Positions 56,133 through 64,000 of a stretch of DNA of 64,000 nucleotides are shown one piece after another. Position 1 is the stretch's first letter; every line of letters starts with the position of its first letter. The notes under the pieces were generated by a model. That model made no database searches and had not been told where the DNA came from. It saw only the letters and a program-made list of their open reading frames with translations. The position numbers and the translations under genes are program-made. Source of the stretch: Qingshengfaniella alkalisoli. Its GTDB lineage: Bacteria > Pseudomonadota > Alphaproteobacteria > Rhodobacterales > Rhodobacteraceae. The stretch is taken from NCBI RefSeq assembly GCF_007855645.1, contig NZ_CP042265.1, forward strand, positions 452,858 to 516,857. The letters are read 5' to 3'.

Positions 56133-57446
56133 TCAACCCCGCAAGCTGCGCAGCACCGGTTGGCGCAGCACGGCCAGCGCAGGCAATAACGCCGCAACCG
56201 CACATAGCGAAATGAACCCCGCAGTCAGATGAAACTCCGGCCATCCCGGACGGGCCGGCATCAGCACACCCGTCCGCGCGGAGATCACCTCGCTCAGCCC
56301 TGCCGCCGCGGCATAGCCCAGTCCAAGCCCGACACCCGCGCCGACAACGATCAGCCCCATCGCATAGGACCAGAAAACCGTGCAAATGAACCGCGACGGC
56401 GCACCGATCGCACGCAGCACGGCCATGTTCTTCTGAAACAGCCGCGCCATGATGAACAGCGCCAGCAGCACCGATGCGCTCACCAAGCCCTGTGTCAGCA
56501 ATGCCATCAGCGACATCGCCTGACGGACATCGCCCATCAGCCGATGCAGCTCCGCCAGCACCGTTCCGGGAAAGAAGGCCATCGTATCGCTGCGACTGTC
56601 GAATGCACTGCGCAAAGCGTATAGCGTCGGCAAGGACGTCGAGTGGACAACCACCGCCGGAACGCCGGGCATGTAATCCGGATCGAAAGGCGGGCCAAGC
56701 TGTTCTCCTCGCTCCGGCGCGTGCCCGTTGGCCAGCCCGTGAACCTCCCAAACCGCTTCGATCGGCACCAGTATCGCGCGATCCCAAGGGGTTCCGGTTG
56801 GCTCCATCCGGCCCACGACCTCGAACTCATGCCCGCCATGCGCATGATCATCAGCGGCATCACCATGACCATGCGCGGGCACGATGTGATCGCCCAGGAC
56901 CAGATTGACCGACGCCCCGATCACCGCTTGATCGTGATTCTCCCAGATCGCGCCCTCCACGCCACCACCTGTCAGATAGTCGACGAACGCGGCCGTCGTC
57001 CCAACGATCGACAGGCCGTGGAAACTGTCGCCGAAAGCCAGCGGCGCGGCAATCTCGACATCATCATGCCCGGCGATCTCCGCCCAGACATCACCGCCCA
57101 GAAGGGGCACTGCGTTGGGTTGCAGATAGACCGCCGACAGCATCGCCGTCACCTCGCTACCCGGTGCGGCGATGACCAGATCGAACTTGTCCGCCGCCTG
57201 TGCGGTCCCTTGCCGCAAAGCCCGCTCCTGCGACAGCAGGCCGATCCCCAATCCAACCGAAAGCGCGATCAGCAGAACGAAGGCCAGATTGGTCCAAAAG
57301 AACCGTCGGAACAGGCCGATTATCAGTGGAAGCGGCGCAAAGCCCCGCAGCAGCACACCGGCCAGCACCACAAGCGGTGCCAGCAGACCGCACAGGAACA
57401 GAGCATCCTGGGTCAACGGGGAAAGCGACTGCCAAAGATCAGACAA
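56133..57446 (-). CDS. MacB/FtsX-type ABC permease with histidine-rich loop (putative metal transport)
   Basis: A 437-residue permease with one N-terminal hydrophobic pair, a large periplasmic domain and three C-terminal helices (FtsX pattern; LFQKNMAVLRAIGAPSRFIC). The periplasmic part contains a run rich in His and Asp (residues about 187-206; HGHGDAADDHAHGGHEF). This arrangement resembles the zinc-starvation ABC clusters PA4063-PA4066 of Pseudomonas aeruginosa and zrgABCDE of Vibrio cholerae, where a His-rich segment is used for zinc. I therefore suspect zinc. It overlaps the ATPase gene by eight bases. Confidence 0.75.
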   Translation of the reverse strand: MSDLWQSLSPLTQDALFLCGLLAPLVVLAGVLLRGFAPLPLIIGLFRRFFWTNLAFVLLIALSVGLGIGLLSQERALRQGTAQAADKFDLVIAAPGSEVTAMLSAVYLQPNAVPLLGGDVWAEIAGHDDVEIAAPLAFGDSFHGLSIVGTTAAFVDYLTGGGVEGAIWENHDQAVIGASVNLVLGDHIVPAHGHGDAADDHAHGGHEFEVVGRMEPTGTPWDRAILVPIEAVWEVHGLANGHAPERGEQLGPPFDPDYMPGVPAVVVHSTSLPTLYALRSAFDSRSDTMAFFPGTVLAELHRLMGDVRQAMSLMALLTQGLVSASVLLALFIMARLFQKNMAVLRAIGAPSRFICTVFWSYAMGLIVVGAGVGLGLGYAAAAGLSEVISARTGVLMPARPGWPEFHLTAGFISLCAVAALLPALAVLRQPVLRSLRG

Positions 57447-58110
57447 TACGACCGCCCTCCATCACCAGGACCCGGTCCATCCGGCGAAGCAACCGCTCAT
57501 CATGGCTGACGACAATGATCGTTTGCCCGGAACCATCGCGCAGTCGCAACAGATCCTCGATCAACCGATCGCCGGTCGCGCGGTCCAGATTGGCGGTCGG
57601 TTCATCGGCCAGAATGACCCGTGGCTTCGCTGCCAGGGCTCGCGCAACTGCCACCCGCTGCCGCTCGCCGCCTGAAAAGCTGTCCACGCGACGTCCCGTA
57701 TCGGACAGGCCGAGCGCCGCAAGTTCTCGTTCTGCACCCTCGCGCAATGCAGCTCTCTGTGCCCGAGTTCGAAACATCGCCTGCACAGCCGCATTGCCGC
57801 GCGCATCCATTTCCTCGAACAACAGGAAGTCCTGGAAAACGATGCCCATATGATCCGCACGAAATGCTGCCCGTGCATCGGGAGGCAAAGACACGATATC
57901 CGTTTCGCCCCACAACACCCCGCCTTGCATCCGCGACGTCAGACCTGCCAGGACAAACAGCAAGCTGGACTTCCCGGCACCCGAAGCGCCGCGCAAGCCA
58001 ACTGCCTCGCCTGCGGCAACGGTCAAACGCGGAATGGTCACGATATCCCGGCCCCTATCGCCGGTTAAGACCAGATCACACACGTCGAGCGGCAATCCGG
58101 CGTCACGCAT
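57439..58110 (-). CDS. LolD/MacB-type ABC ATPase partner
   Basis: A 223-residue ATPase. Walker A GASGAGKSS, FSGGERQRVAVARAL, Walker B VILADEPTANLD and VVSHDERLLRRMD are typical of the MacB/LolD class that works with FtsX-type permeases. It lies between the Tat protein gene and the permease gene with short overlaps (eight bases each side), so the three form one unit. Confidence 0.88.
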   Translation of the reverse strand: MRDAGLPLDVCDLVLTGDRGRDIVTIPRLTVAAGEAVGLRGASGAGKSSLLFVLAGLTSRMQGGVLWGETDIVSLPPDARAAFRADHMGIVFQDFLLFEEMDARGNAAVQAMFRTRAQRAALREGAERELAALGLSDTGRRVDSFSGGERQRVAVARALAAKPRVILADEPTANLDRATGDRLIEDLLRLRDGSGQTIIVVSHDERLLRRMDRVLVMEGGRIV

Positions 58111-58522
58111 AAGTTGCGTCCGTCAATCTCACCATGCTCAGAAAGCCGGTATCTTCATCCGTTTTCGAACCAAGCTCAAGCACACCGCGCGCCATGATTT
58201 TCACGTTGAATGGAATCACGTCGACAATGCGCTTCGTATAAACCGCAAGGATATCATCGGGCCATTCAGCTTCCGTTTCGCAAAACGGACAAACAGACAT
58301 CGGCATTTTTGTCAGCACAAAGAACCTGCTTTCCGCTTTCAGGGGCGGCGCCATGAACCCGTCCACCGAAATGCGCGTGCCTTCCAGTTCCTTCGCAAGA
58401 TCCGAAAAGCTCTGATCCCGGTTATACAATTCGCGCAGCTTGATGCTTTCGCCCTGTGCAAAACCCGGTCGCGCCAGAAACACGGCACCGCTGGTTGCGA
58501 TGAATCGGCGTCTGTTCAGCAT
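58103..58522 (-). CDS. Small Tat-exported protein with a CxxC motif, partner of the ABC system
   Basis: About 139 residues from the ATG at 58522 (TTG at 58537 is an alternative start). A twin-arginine signal (NRRRFIATSGAVFLARPGFA) is followed by a small domain with ISVDGFMAPPL and SVCPFCETEAEWPDD (the CPFC pair is a metal or redox site), then VDVIPFNVKIMARGVLELGS. It resembles the DUF3299-like protein encoded with the zinc-responsive ABC clusters of Pseudomonas and Vibrio. Likely periplasmic; role unknown. Confidence 0.72.
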   Translation of the reverse strand: MLNRRRFIATSGAVFLARPGFAQGESIKLRELYNRDQSFSDLAKELEGTRISVDGFMAPPLKAESRFFVLTKMPMSVCPFCETEAEWPDDILAVYTKRIVDVIPFNVKIMARGVLELGSKTDEDTGFLSMVRLTDATYA

Positions 58523-58543
58523 GTTGTCATCTTTCAAGCCAAA

Positions 58544-58568
58544 GGCGCCCCGACCGGATCGGAGCGCC
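58544..58568 (-). terminator. Stem-loop between phoA and the ABC operon
   Basis: On the minus strand GGCGCTCCGA / TCGGGGCGCC (ten pairs including one T-G) with loop TCCGG, followed by TTTGG. It sits in the 67-base gap and may end or attenuate phoA transcription before the metal ABC genes. Confidence 0.55.
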
Positions 58569-58589
58569 CGTAATTGATCGCACGGGTTA

Positions 58590-60089
58590 TTATTCTGCCT
58601 GCACCGCGTGGTTCATCACGTGGAAGATATAGTTCTGTTCGATGGTTCCGTCGAACAGATGCGCCCATGGGCCTTTGGCATAGATCGCCACGTCTTCACC
58701 CGAATGCGATTCCGAGGATTTGGGGATCAGCGCCTGCTGGACGTAGTCGACATCGGTTGCCTCGTCCTGCGTCAGGTCAGGACGCGAACCGGCGTAGCTG
58801 CCGTCTTCCTGCTCCACCAGAACCGAGCTCGACCCGTTCAGATACCCGACAACGGTATAAGGCTTGCCGTCATCGGCCAGAACCGGTTCACCGTTATGTT
58901 CGATGCCTTCATTGTCGATGTCCATGCACAGGCCCAGGATCGGCGTGCCACGGCCGCAATACCCGTTCAGCGCGATAGAATGTTCGTGATCAGCAGTAAC
59001 GATGATCAGCGTGTCCTCGTCATTCGTCAACTCGTCCGCCATGGCCACAGCTTCGGCGAAGGCCAGGCCATCGGTTACAACACGGGCGGCGTTGTTGGCG
59101 TGGTTCGCATGGTCGACGCGACCTGCCTCGATTTCAAGGTAGTAACCATCTTCGTTGTTCTGAAGATATTCGATCGCCATCCTGGTCATGTCAGCCAGCG
59201 ACGGCTCGCCTTCCGGATCACGGCCGGCCTCATATTGCATGTGACTGTCTTCGAACAATCCCAGCACAGGCGTCGAGCCGTCCAGGTTCAATCCTTTCGC
59301 CCCTTCGAGATTCCAGACATATTGCACACCCAGATCGTTGGACGCACGCGCAATCAGGTCGGTGCCGTCAGCACGAACGCCCTCACCGCCTTCATCTGTC
59401 GCCGTGCCTTCCGGCACGAAGTGACGACGCCCGCCGCCCATCGCGAAGTCGACGACACCGGCTTCCATCTGGTCGACAAGTTGTGTCGCGATATCCTTCT
59501 GCGCGGTGCAGTCTTCTGGAACGGAGTCTTCCCAATTGCGGTGCGCCGTCTTCGCGTACACACCTGCGGGCGTGGCATGGGTCAGGCGCGCTGTCGAAAC
59601 CACACCGACCGACTTGCCCGCTTCGGACACGATTTCGGCAAAGGTCGTCAGTTCGTTGCCCTCAACCGTAGAACAGTCGCCGGTGATGGCGTTTTCATTC
59701 AGGTTGATCAAGTTGAAGCGCTGCTTCACGCCCGTGTTCATCGCACCCGCAGTCGGGGCCGAGTCCGGCGTCTGCGCATTGATGTTGTAAGTCTTCACCA
59801 GCGCGAGGTTCGGGAACGTTTCATAGGGCAGTACGTGGTCATCACCCATGCCGCCTTCCTGCTGACCAGCGAACAGACGTGTAACATAGTTGGTGCCAAC
59901 CCCGTTGCCGTCCGCAACCAGAAGGATAACGTTCTTGGCCGTACCGGTGATCGGCTGGCGCTCCAGCATCTGCTGAAGCACAGCGTCAGCGTCCGTGAAC
60001 CAGTCGCTGCCCGCCTGCGGCAGATCCTGAGCATGGCTGGCCGACGCAGTCAGCGCGGCAACCGTCGAAATCGCAAAGAAGCGTTGCAT
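58590..60089 (-). CDS. phoA: Secreted alkaline phosphatase PhoA
   Basis: A 499-residue phosphomonoesterase with a signal peptide (to ASASHA). NVILLVADGNG holds a metal-binding Asp; DSAPTAGAMNTGV holds the serine nucleophile. The other zinc ligands are visible in AGRVDHANHANNAARV, VTADHEHSIAL and SSESHSGEDVAIYAKG. Length and motif order are normal for the PhoA family. AAAGGGA precedes the ATG. PHO-box-like repeats lie about 50-90 bases upstream, indicating phosphate control. Confidence 0.95.
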   Translation of the reverse strand: MQRFFAISTVAALTASASHAQDLPQAGSDWFTDADAVLQQMLERQPITGTAKNVILLVADGNGVGTNYVTRLFAGQQEGGMGDDHVLPYETFPNLALVKTYNINAQTPDSAPTAGAMNTGVKQRFNLINLNENAITGDCSTVEGNELTTFAEIVSEAGKSVGVVSTARLTHATPAGVYAKTAHRNWEDSVPEDCTAQKDIATQLVDQMEAGVVDFAMGGGRRHFVPEGTATDEGGEGVRADGTDLIARASNDLGVQYVWNLEGAKGLNLDGSTPVLGLFEDSHMQYEAGRDPEGEPSLADMTRMAIEYLQNNEDGYYLEIEAGRVDHANHANNAARVVTDGLAFAEAVAMADELTNDEDTLIIVTADHEHSIALNGYCGRGTPILGLCMDIDNEGIEHNGEPVLADDGKPYTVVGYLNGSSSVLVEQEDGSYAGSRPDLTQDEATDVDYVQQALIPKSSESHSGEDVAIYAKGPWAHLFDGTIEQNYIFHVMNHAVQAE

Positions 60090-60140
60090 GTCCCTTTGTC
60101 CCCGTAATTGATAACACAGGGCGTTCTCTAGGATTGCCGC

Positions 60141-60180
60141 GCTACAGTTTCGTGACGGAAAAGCGACTGTTCTATGTCGG
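60141..60180 (-). promoter_or_regulatory. PHO-box-like tandem repeats upstream of phoA
   Basis: Read on the minus strand, four seven-base units repeat every eleven bases: CCGACAT, CAGTCGC, CCGTCAC and CTGTAGC, separated by AGAA, TTTT and GAAA. The PhoB site consensus is CTGTCAT units with A/T-rich four-base spacers. The units are imperfect, but spacing and position before phoA fit well. Confidence 0.55.
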
Positions 60181-60188
60181 CCTGTGGA

Positions 60189-61103
60189 TTACCTGTCCGC
60201 TACGGGCACCCACGCCCCATCCGGGTCGAAGCTTTCAATTGCATTGGCAATGCTCAGCGTGTCCTCGCCCAGATCAGCCTCCAGCACGATGCCGTTTTCC
60301 GATACCATGAAGCTGGTGATCCCCGTCACGCCGTATTCCGCCGGATACGCCAGAAGTGCATGACCCGCGACCTGGTTGCCGTTGATCACATAAGACATCG
60401 CGCCGCCGGGTGCATTTTCGCCCTGCTCCGTCAGGATATGATAGTAATATCCCAGATACGGCTCCGGCTCCTGCACCCCATCTTCGGTGGTGTAGCCCGT
60501 TGCCGCCGCCTGCGCGACCAGATCGCCCACAGGGCTGTCGTCCCGTTCCGGCCAGAACAGCCCGTCGCGTGTGCCTTCGCTGGACAGGATGTGACCCGCG
60601 AATTCCATCACCCCGTCACCATCGGCATCGATTAGACGGTATTCGGCCTGCAACAACACATAGGCCCGCATCAGATCAATCACATCCAGCTCGTTGCCGC
60701 CGATCTCGCGAAGGGCCATTTCATCCCTGCCCGCCTCGACATCAAATCCCCATTTGCCGCTGTCAGTGCGGGTCAACGGGATGGGGAATGGCCAGTCCTC
60801 ATCGCCCAGGTGCAGGACGACGGGGCCGCTGGGGTCGATCTCGAACCGATGGCCCTCGCCATACATCTCAACAAACAGCAGGCGATTCTCGTCGTCGAGC
60901 TTCGGATCGCCCGTGCTCAACAAGTCGGCCGACCCCTCGCCGACAACCGCTGCCGCCGCATCGATCGGCTCCTCCGAATCCAGCGCATCGATCAATGCCT
61001 CAAGTGCCGCTTCAGGGGTATCGTATTCCTGCGCGGAGACCTGGGACACTCCGCAAGCCAGCATCACGCCAGCAAGATAAACTGCAACACGCATCCGACT
61101 CAT
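60189..61103 (-). CDS. DUF2950 family exported protein
   Basis: A 304-residue protein with a signal peptide (to GVSQVSA) and the DUF2950 pattern: FDTPEAA-like start (YDTPEAALEALIDALDS), WPFPIPLTRTDSGKWGFDVE, AGRDEMALREIGGNEL, and the closing region GYYYHILTEQGENAPGGAMS. Function unknown. Members are often encoded beside DUF3300 proteins, as here, with a four-base overlap. Confidence 0.88.
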   Translation of the reverse strand: MSRMRVAVYLAGVMLACGVSQVSAQEYDTPEAALEALIDALDSEEPIDAAAAVVGEGSADLLSTGDPKLDDENRLLFVEMYGEGHRFEIDPSGPVVLHLGDEDWPFPIPLTRTDSGKWGFDVEAGRDEMALREIGGNELDVIDLMRAYVLLQAEYRLIDADGDGVMEFAGHILSSEGTRDGLFWPERDDSPVGDLVAQAAATGYTTEDGVQEPEPYLGYYYHILTEQGENAPGGAMSYVINGNQVAGHALLAYPAEYGVTGITSFMVSENGIVLEADLGEDTLSIANAIESFDPDGAWVPVADR

Positions 61104-62350
61104 CTCCTCTTGATCTTGCCGCCATGCGGCCTGGCCCGGACCTTCGCGGCCTTGGCATGCGATCCCGAACCCGCCTTGTGGATGGCGGATTGGGCCCGAG
61201 GGTGTGCCGACGCCTTCTTGATCGCTGGCGCCTTCTGTTGAATCGCGCTTCGGTTGACTGCCTTGGGCTTCTTGATGTTGCCCGGCTCAGGTCGCTTGAT
61301 ATTGGCCTTCTTCGCCGCAGTCCCGGCAGCAGGTGCCTTCTTCTTGATCTTCTCGACGCCCGCCGCATGAGCGCCAGCACCTGCCGGACGGTCGGGGCGG
61401 TTCACCGGTTGCTGTTGCAGCTTCTTCTGTAGCTCGGCACCGCGCGCCTCATCCTTCTTGATCGGCAGCCTGGTCTTGCCACTTTCATCGCGGCGCGCTG
61501 CAATCTTCTCATGCGCCCTTTCCTTCTTGGCCGGATCAGGTTTCCAGCCGATATCGTTGTCCTTGATCTTCTCACGCACATCCTTGCGGTTGATGTCGAT
61601 GTCGTTGCCGCGAATAACGTTACCGTCGATGTTGATTTCCGGATCGCGGATGATCGGACCATCATCCCAGCCCGCACAATGGCGACAGCCCCAGTAATCG
61701 TCCCAGTCATCGTCGTCGTCGAAAATCGCATCCATCAGCGCGAAGGTGCCAAAGCCCACCGCGCCCGCGATCAATGCGTCATCGAGCGATGAATCGTAAA
61801 CCACATTCGGATCATAGCTCGGCACATAGACCTTCTGCGGATCGGACGGTGCGATCACGACGTTGTCGTCGTCATCCGTTTCCACGACCTGTTCGTCGTT
61901 GCTGACCAACGCGCCGGTATCAATGGCCTGATCGCGCATCCGCTGCACGGCGGCCATCACATCGTCTTCCTGGGCCATCATCGCGTCGCCCAGCGACTCG
62001 GTCCATTCGATATGATCCGACATCTCGCCCAGCACATCGGGAAACGCCGTCGCCAGAACGGTCACGCTTTCGTCCAGCCCCTCATCCGCCAGATCGGACT
62101 TGATCGTGCCGATATCAGCGCCTTCTTCGCTTTGCAGCAGGCGTTCCGCCTTCACCACATCCAGCGGGCTCGCCGCCGCAATCAGAATCTGCACCAGCAA
62201 TGTATCGGGATAAAGCGCCACAGGCGCAACGAGCGTATCCAGATCGGAATCGCTCAGAACCGTGTCATCTGCCGCCGCCTGATCATCTTGAGCTAACGCT
62301 TGTCCGGCAATCAGCGCGGCCGCCGCAGTCGCCAATAGTAGTTGTCGCAT
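61100..62350 (-). CDS. DUF3300 family exported protein
   Basis: A 416-residue protein. Signal peptide (to AGQALA), a globular DUF3300 domain (LDTLVAPVALYPDTLLVQIL, ASPLDVVKAERLL, PSDPQKVYVPSYDPNVVYD), an acidic patch of six or more Asp (IFDDDDDWDDYW), then a long, low-complexity C-terminal half rich in Lys, Ala, Pro and Arg ending in GGKIKRR. The basic tail after an acidic patch suggests binding to a polyanion such as cell-wall polymer or DNA. Start at 62350, with GGAGG upstream. Function unknown. Confidence 0.88.
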   Translation of the reverse strand: MRQLLLATAAAALIAGQALAQDDQAAADDTVLSDSDLDTLVAPVALYPDTLLVQILIAAASPLDVVKAERLLQSEEGADIGTIKSDLADEGLDESVTVLATAFPDVLGEMSDHIEWTESLGDAMMAQEDDVMAAVQRMRDQAIDTGALVSNDEQVVETDDDDNVVIAPSDPQKVYVPSYDPNVVYDSSLDDALIAGAVGFGTFALMDAIFDDDDDWDDYWGCRHCAGWDDGPIIRDPEINIDGNVIRGNDIDINRKDVREKIKDNDIGWKPDPAKKERAHEKIAARRDESGKTRLPIKKDEARGAELQKKLQQQPVNRPDRPAGAGAHAAGVEKIKKKAPAAGTAAKKANIKRPEPGNIKKPKAVNRSAIQQKAPAIKKASAHPRAQSAIHKAGSGSHAKAAKVRARPHGGKIKRR

Positions 62351-62421
62351 GCCTTGAATCCTCCGCATGATCACAACCGACTATGCGAGTGCTTCACGTT
62401 TCAAGCAACAAGGTTGTCATG

Positions 62422-63729
62422 TTAAGAGGTTGAAACCCCGTCGAACAGTCCGGGATCGAGATCCTCCCAGAACTCGAAGATGGCCCGTGCATTCAGCGCC
62501 GAAGCCCAGCCGAAACGCTGAAAATCCTCGCGCTCCAGGTCACCGTTCAGTCGCGATAAAAACAGACGCCGGTCCGCGTCACGCTGCGTCGGTGTCCGTG
62601 CGGCGGCGGTCTTCTGAACCACGTCCATCTTCGCGGCACGTACGCGACGTTCCGCGCTGATCGCCGCGTCCCTCGCGTTCTGGGCGTCGACGCGCGCTTC
62701 GTTCTCGACCTTCTTGGCAGCCAATTGGGAAATCGTCGCCTGATCTGGTGCCACCGTCGCCGGTTTGTCTTTCCGGAAATCTTCGCGCAGCGCAGCCGAC
62801 AAGTAACGGACCGGGCTTTTGACCCCCTTTTGCGACGACACATAAGTCAACTTGTCCTGAACATAGTCTTCACCATGCTCACCGATCCACTGCCGTGCCA
62901 GCCGGTCGCTGACCCCGAGGCCACGCAGCCGTTTATATACCGGCCCAAGGCGCACGGAATCCTCGTCGTCGATCTGGAACATCGGAAGCTGTCGATTTTC
63001 CTTGATCAGGAAACGGATATCCGTGACCGAACGCCCCTGTTTGCGAACCTCGGCTTCCACCTCGATATTTGACGTTCTGTTCACTTCCGCCACGGCCGGC
63101 TTGATGATCTTGGCGTTCAGATGTTTGTAAACTTCGTAGTAACTTGATCCATCAACGCCCATTAAACGCCGGAAAAGATCAAGAGGCCACCAGCCCGTAC
63201 TACCCGTGCGCACAAAGCGATAGCAGTTTTCGTAAAGTGCAAGCGCGTGGCCGCTGGTAAACCGCCGCTGGATATTCAGGTTTATCAGCGCGAAGACTTT
63301 CGGATCGTTCAGTTTTTCCGCCAGCGCGGGCGAATAGGCATATTCACACACCCCGCCCTTCAGTTTCGCATAGCTCAACAAGGCAGATACGCCCCATTCC
63401 TGCTCGCCATCCTCGCCGAGCATGTCCCACTCTGCGACCGTCTCCGCCAGCCCGCGCAGCGACGACTTCAACGTATCCATGTCATTGGAATTGTATCCTA
63501 TCATCAGACACAGTGTCCGCGCATCGATGCGATGCTTGGTCTTGGTCGTCAGATCGTCATAGGCGTTCAGCAGCAGCACATTCGACAACTTGCGCTGCAA
63601 CAATGTCAGCTTGCCCGAGACATGGATCGCCGCCACATTCTTTTTCACCGACGACCGCCGTAACGGTCCGGTCAGCATTTCGGACGGAATTTCGGCGTCC
63701 CTCGCGGCCGATCCGCTTAACCTGTTCAT
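62422..63729 (-). CDS. Rep_3-family replication initiator
   Basis: A 435-residue plasmid-type initiator. The N-terminal part has the paired winged-helix pattern of the Rep_3 superfamily (KLTLLQRKLSNVLLLNAYDD, GHALALYENCYRFVRTGSTG and WWPLDLFRRLMGVDGSSYYE). A long charged and alanine-rich region follows (about residues 330-390; NARDAAISAERRVRAAKM). It should bind iterons at the origin and start replication. Iteron-like repeats lie just upstream of the gene, and no other gene is between. Confidence 0.85.
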   Translation of the reverse strand: MNRLSGSAARDAEIPSEMLTGPLRRSSVKKNVAAIHVSGKLTLLQRKLSNVLLLNAYDDLTTKTKHRIDARTLCLMIGYNSNDMDTLKSSLRGLAETVAEWDMLGEDGEQEWGVSALLSYAKLKGGVCEYAYSPALAEKLNDPKVFALINLNIQRRFTSGHALALYENCYRFVRTGSTGWWPLDLFRRLMGVDGSSYYEVYKHLNAKIIKPAVAEVNRTSNIEVEAEVRKQGRSVTDIRFLIKENRQLPMFQIDDEDSVRLGPVYKRLRGLGVSDRLARQWIGEHGEDYVQDKLTYVSSQKGVKSPVRYLSAALREDFRKDKPATVAPDQATISQLAAKKVENEARVDAQNARDAAISAERRVRAAKMDVVQKTAAARTPTQRDADRRLFLSRLNGDLEREDFQRFGWASALNARAIFEFWEDLDPGLFDGVSTS

Positions 63730-63775
63730 CAGCTTGCCTGCTCGTATTTTTCGTTGCCCTGATTGTCCCAGAAAA

Positions 63776-63851
63776 GGTGCCTTCTGCCAAGAATTTCATA
63801 GGTACCCATTTACAGGGTCGCGGTTTATCGCAAAGGTGCCAACTTACGGGA
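63776..63851. repeat. Iteron-like repeats, candidate origin of replication
   Basis: GGTACCCATTTACAGGG (63801-63817) and GGTGCCAACTTACGGGA (63835-63851) share the form GGTRCCMAYTTACRGGR, 34 bases apart. A weaker copy begins at 63776 (GGTGCCTTCTGCC) and a GGTGCC also at 63898. They directly precede the Rep gene, as iterons do. Confidence 0.5.
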
Positions 63852-63867
63852 GCTGGGTTTCTGATCC

Positions 63868-64000
63868 ATGTCCGAGGTGGCTGTTTCCGGTTCGGCAGGT
63901 GCCCCCCCGTGTGCGGCAGATTCGCGATGTTCGCTCCTTTCCCGCATCTGGGACCCGGAATCACCGCGAATCGGAACCCATCCTCCCGAAGACGGCGACC
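63868..64000 (+). CDS. Possible gene start running off the right edge
   Basis: An open frame begins with ATG at 63868 (MSEVAVSGSAGAPPC) and stays open to the window end, divergent from the Rep gene. GGGAG lies rather far upstream (15 bases). In related replicons the partition gene parA often occupies this place, but nothing in these 44 codons proves it. Confidence 0.25.
   Translation, partial: MSEVAVSGSAGAPPCAADSRCSLLSRIWDPESPRIGTHPPEDGD

Noticed and set aside
58608..60107. A 499-codon open frame on the plus strand opposite phoA
   Set aside because: It is the mirror frame of a clear alkaline phosphatase gene. It has no recognisable family pattern and reflects GC-rich codon usage.

Overview
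The window reads as DNA of an alphaproteobacterium of the Rhodobacterales (Roseobacter/Rhodobacteraceae group). The evidence is the rhaDI / rhaRSTPQUK arrangement known from alphaproteobacteria, CbiZ-linked B12 uptake, a Mur-type site in front of sitABCD, and GC-rich, densely packed operons with ATGA/TGATG overlaps. A Rep_3-type replication initiator with iteron-like repeats lies at the right edge, so the window may come from a plasmid or chromid rather than the main chromosome. This is an inference; no partition genes are visible.

Layout. 0-9 kb: truncated amino-acid binding protein, cupin, msrB-msrA, guanine deaminase with divergent LysR, DUF808 membrane protein, a Tat-exported intradiol-dioxygenase-like protein with a ferric-reductase-like membrane partner, an Ntn amidohydrolase, and a degraded lipoprotein gene. 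9-13.6 kb: a cobalamin riboswitch followed by the class Ib ribonucleotide reductase genes nrdHIEF; nrdF and the next gene (GNAT) each carry a one-base frameshift as given. 13.8-17.5 kb: ABC exporter, OpgC-like protein, PAS-LuxR regulator. 17.6-27.1 kb: a catabolic and uptake operon (M20 hydrolase, peptide-type ABC transporter, aldehyde dehydrogenase, SDR, NylC-like P1 hydrolase), divergent from the PAS-LuxR gene across a perfect palindrome. 27.1-31.8 kb: siderophore uptake and reduction. 31.9-35.4 kb: ars operon with a divergent TauE/SafE exporter. 35.4-39.0 kb: sitABCD manganese transporter behind Mur-like boxes. 39.0-44.4 kb: cbiZ-btuDCF-btuB behind a second cobalamin riboswitch. 44.5-45.4 kb: soxR and a RidA-family gene. 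45.5-56.1 kb: complete L-rhamnose catabolism. 56.1-60.2 kb: putative metal (zinc?) ABC system and alkaline phosphatase with PHO-box-like repeats. 60.2-62.4 kb: DUF2950 and DUF3300 proteins. 62.4-64 kb: replication module.

Metal and cofactor economy is a recurring theme. B12 import (riboswitch 2) and the B12-independent RNR (riboswitch 1) should both be shut off by B12. The class Ib RNR normally uses a Mn cofactor, which SitABCD could supply. Siderophore-iron, arsenic, putative zinc and phosphate-scavenging functions surround them. Gene identities come from motif recognition by eye; no database search was run.
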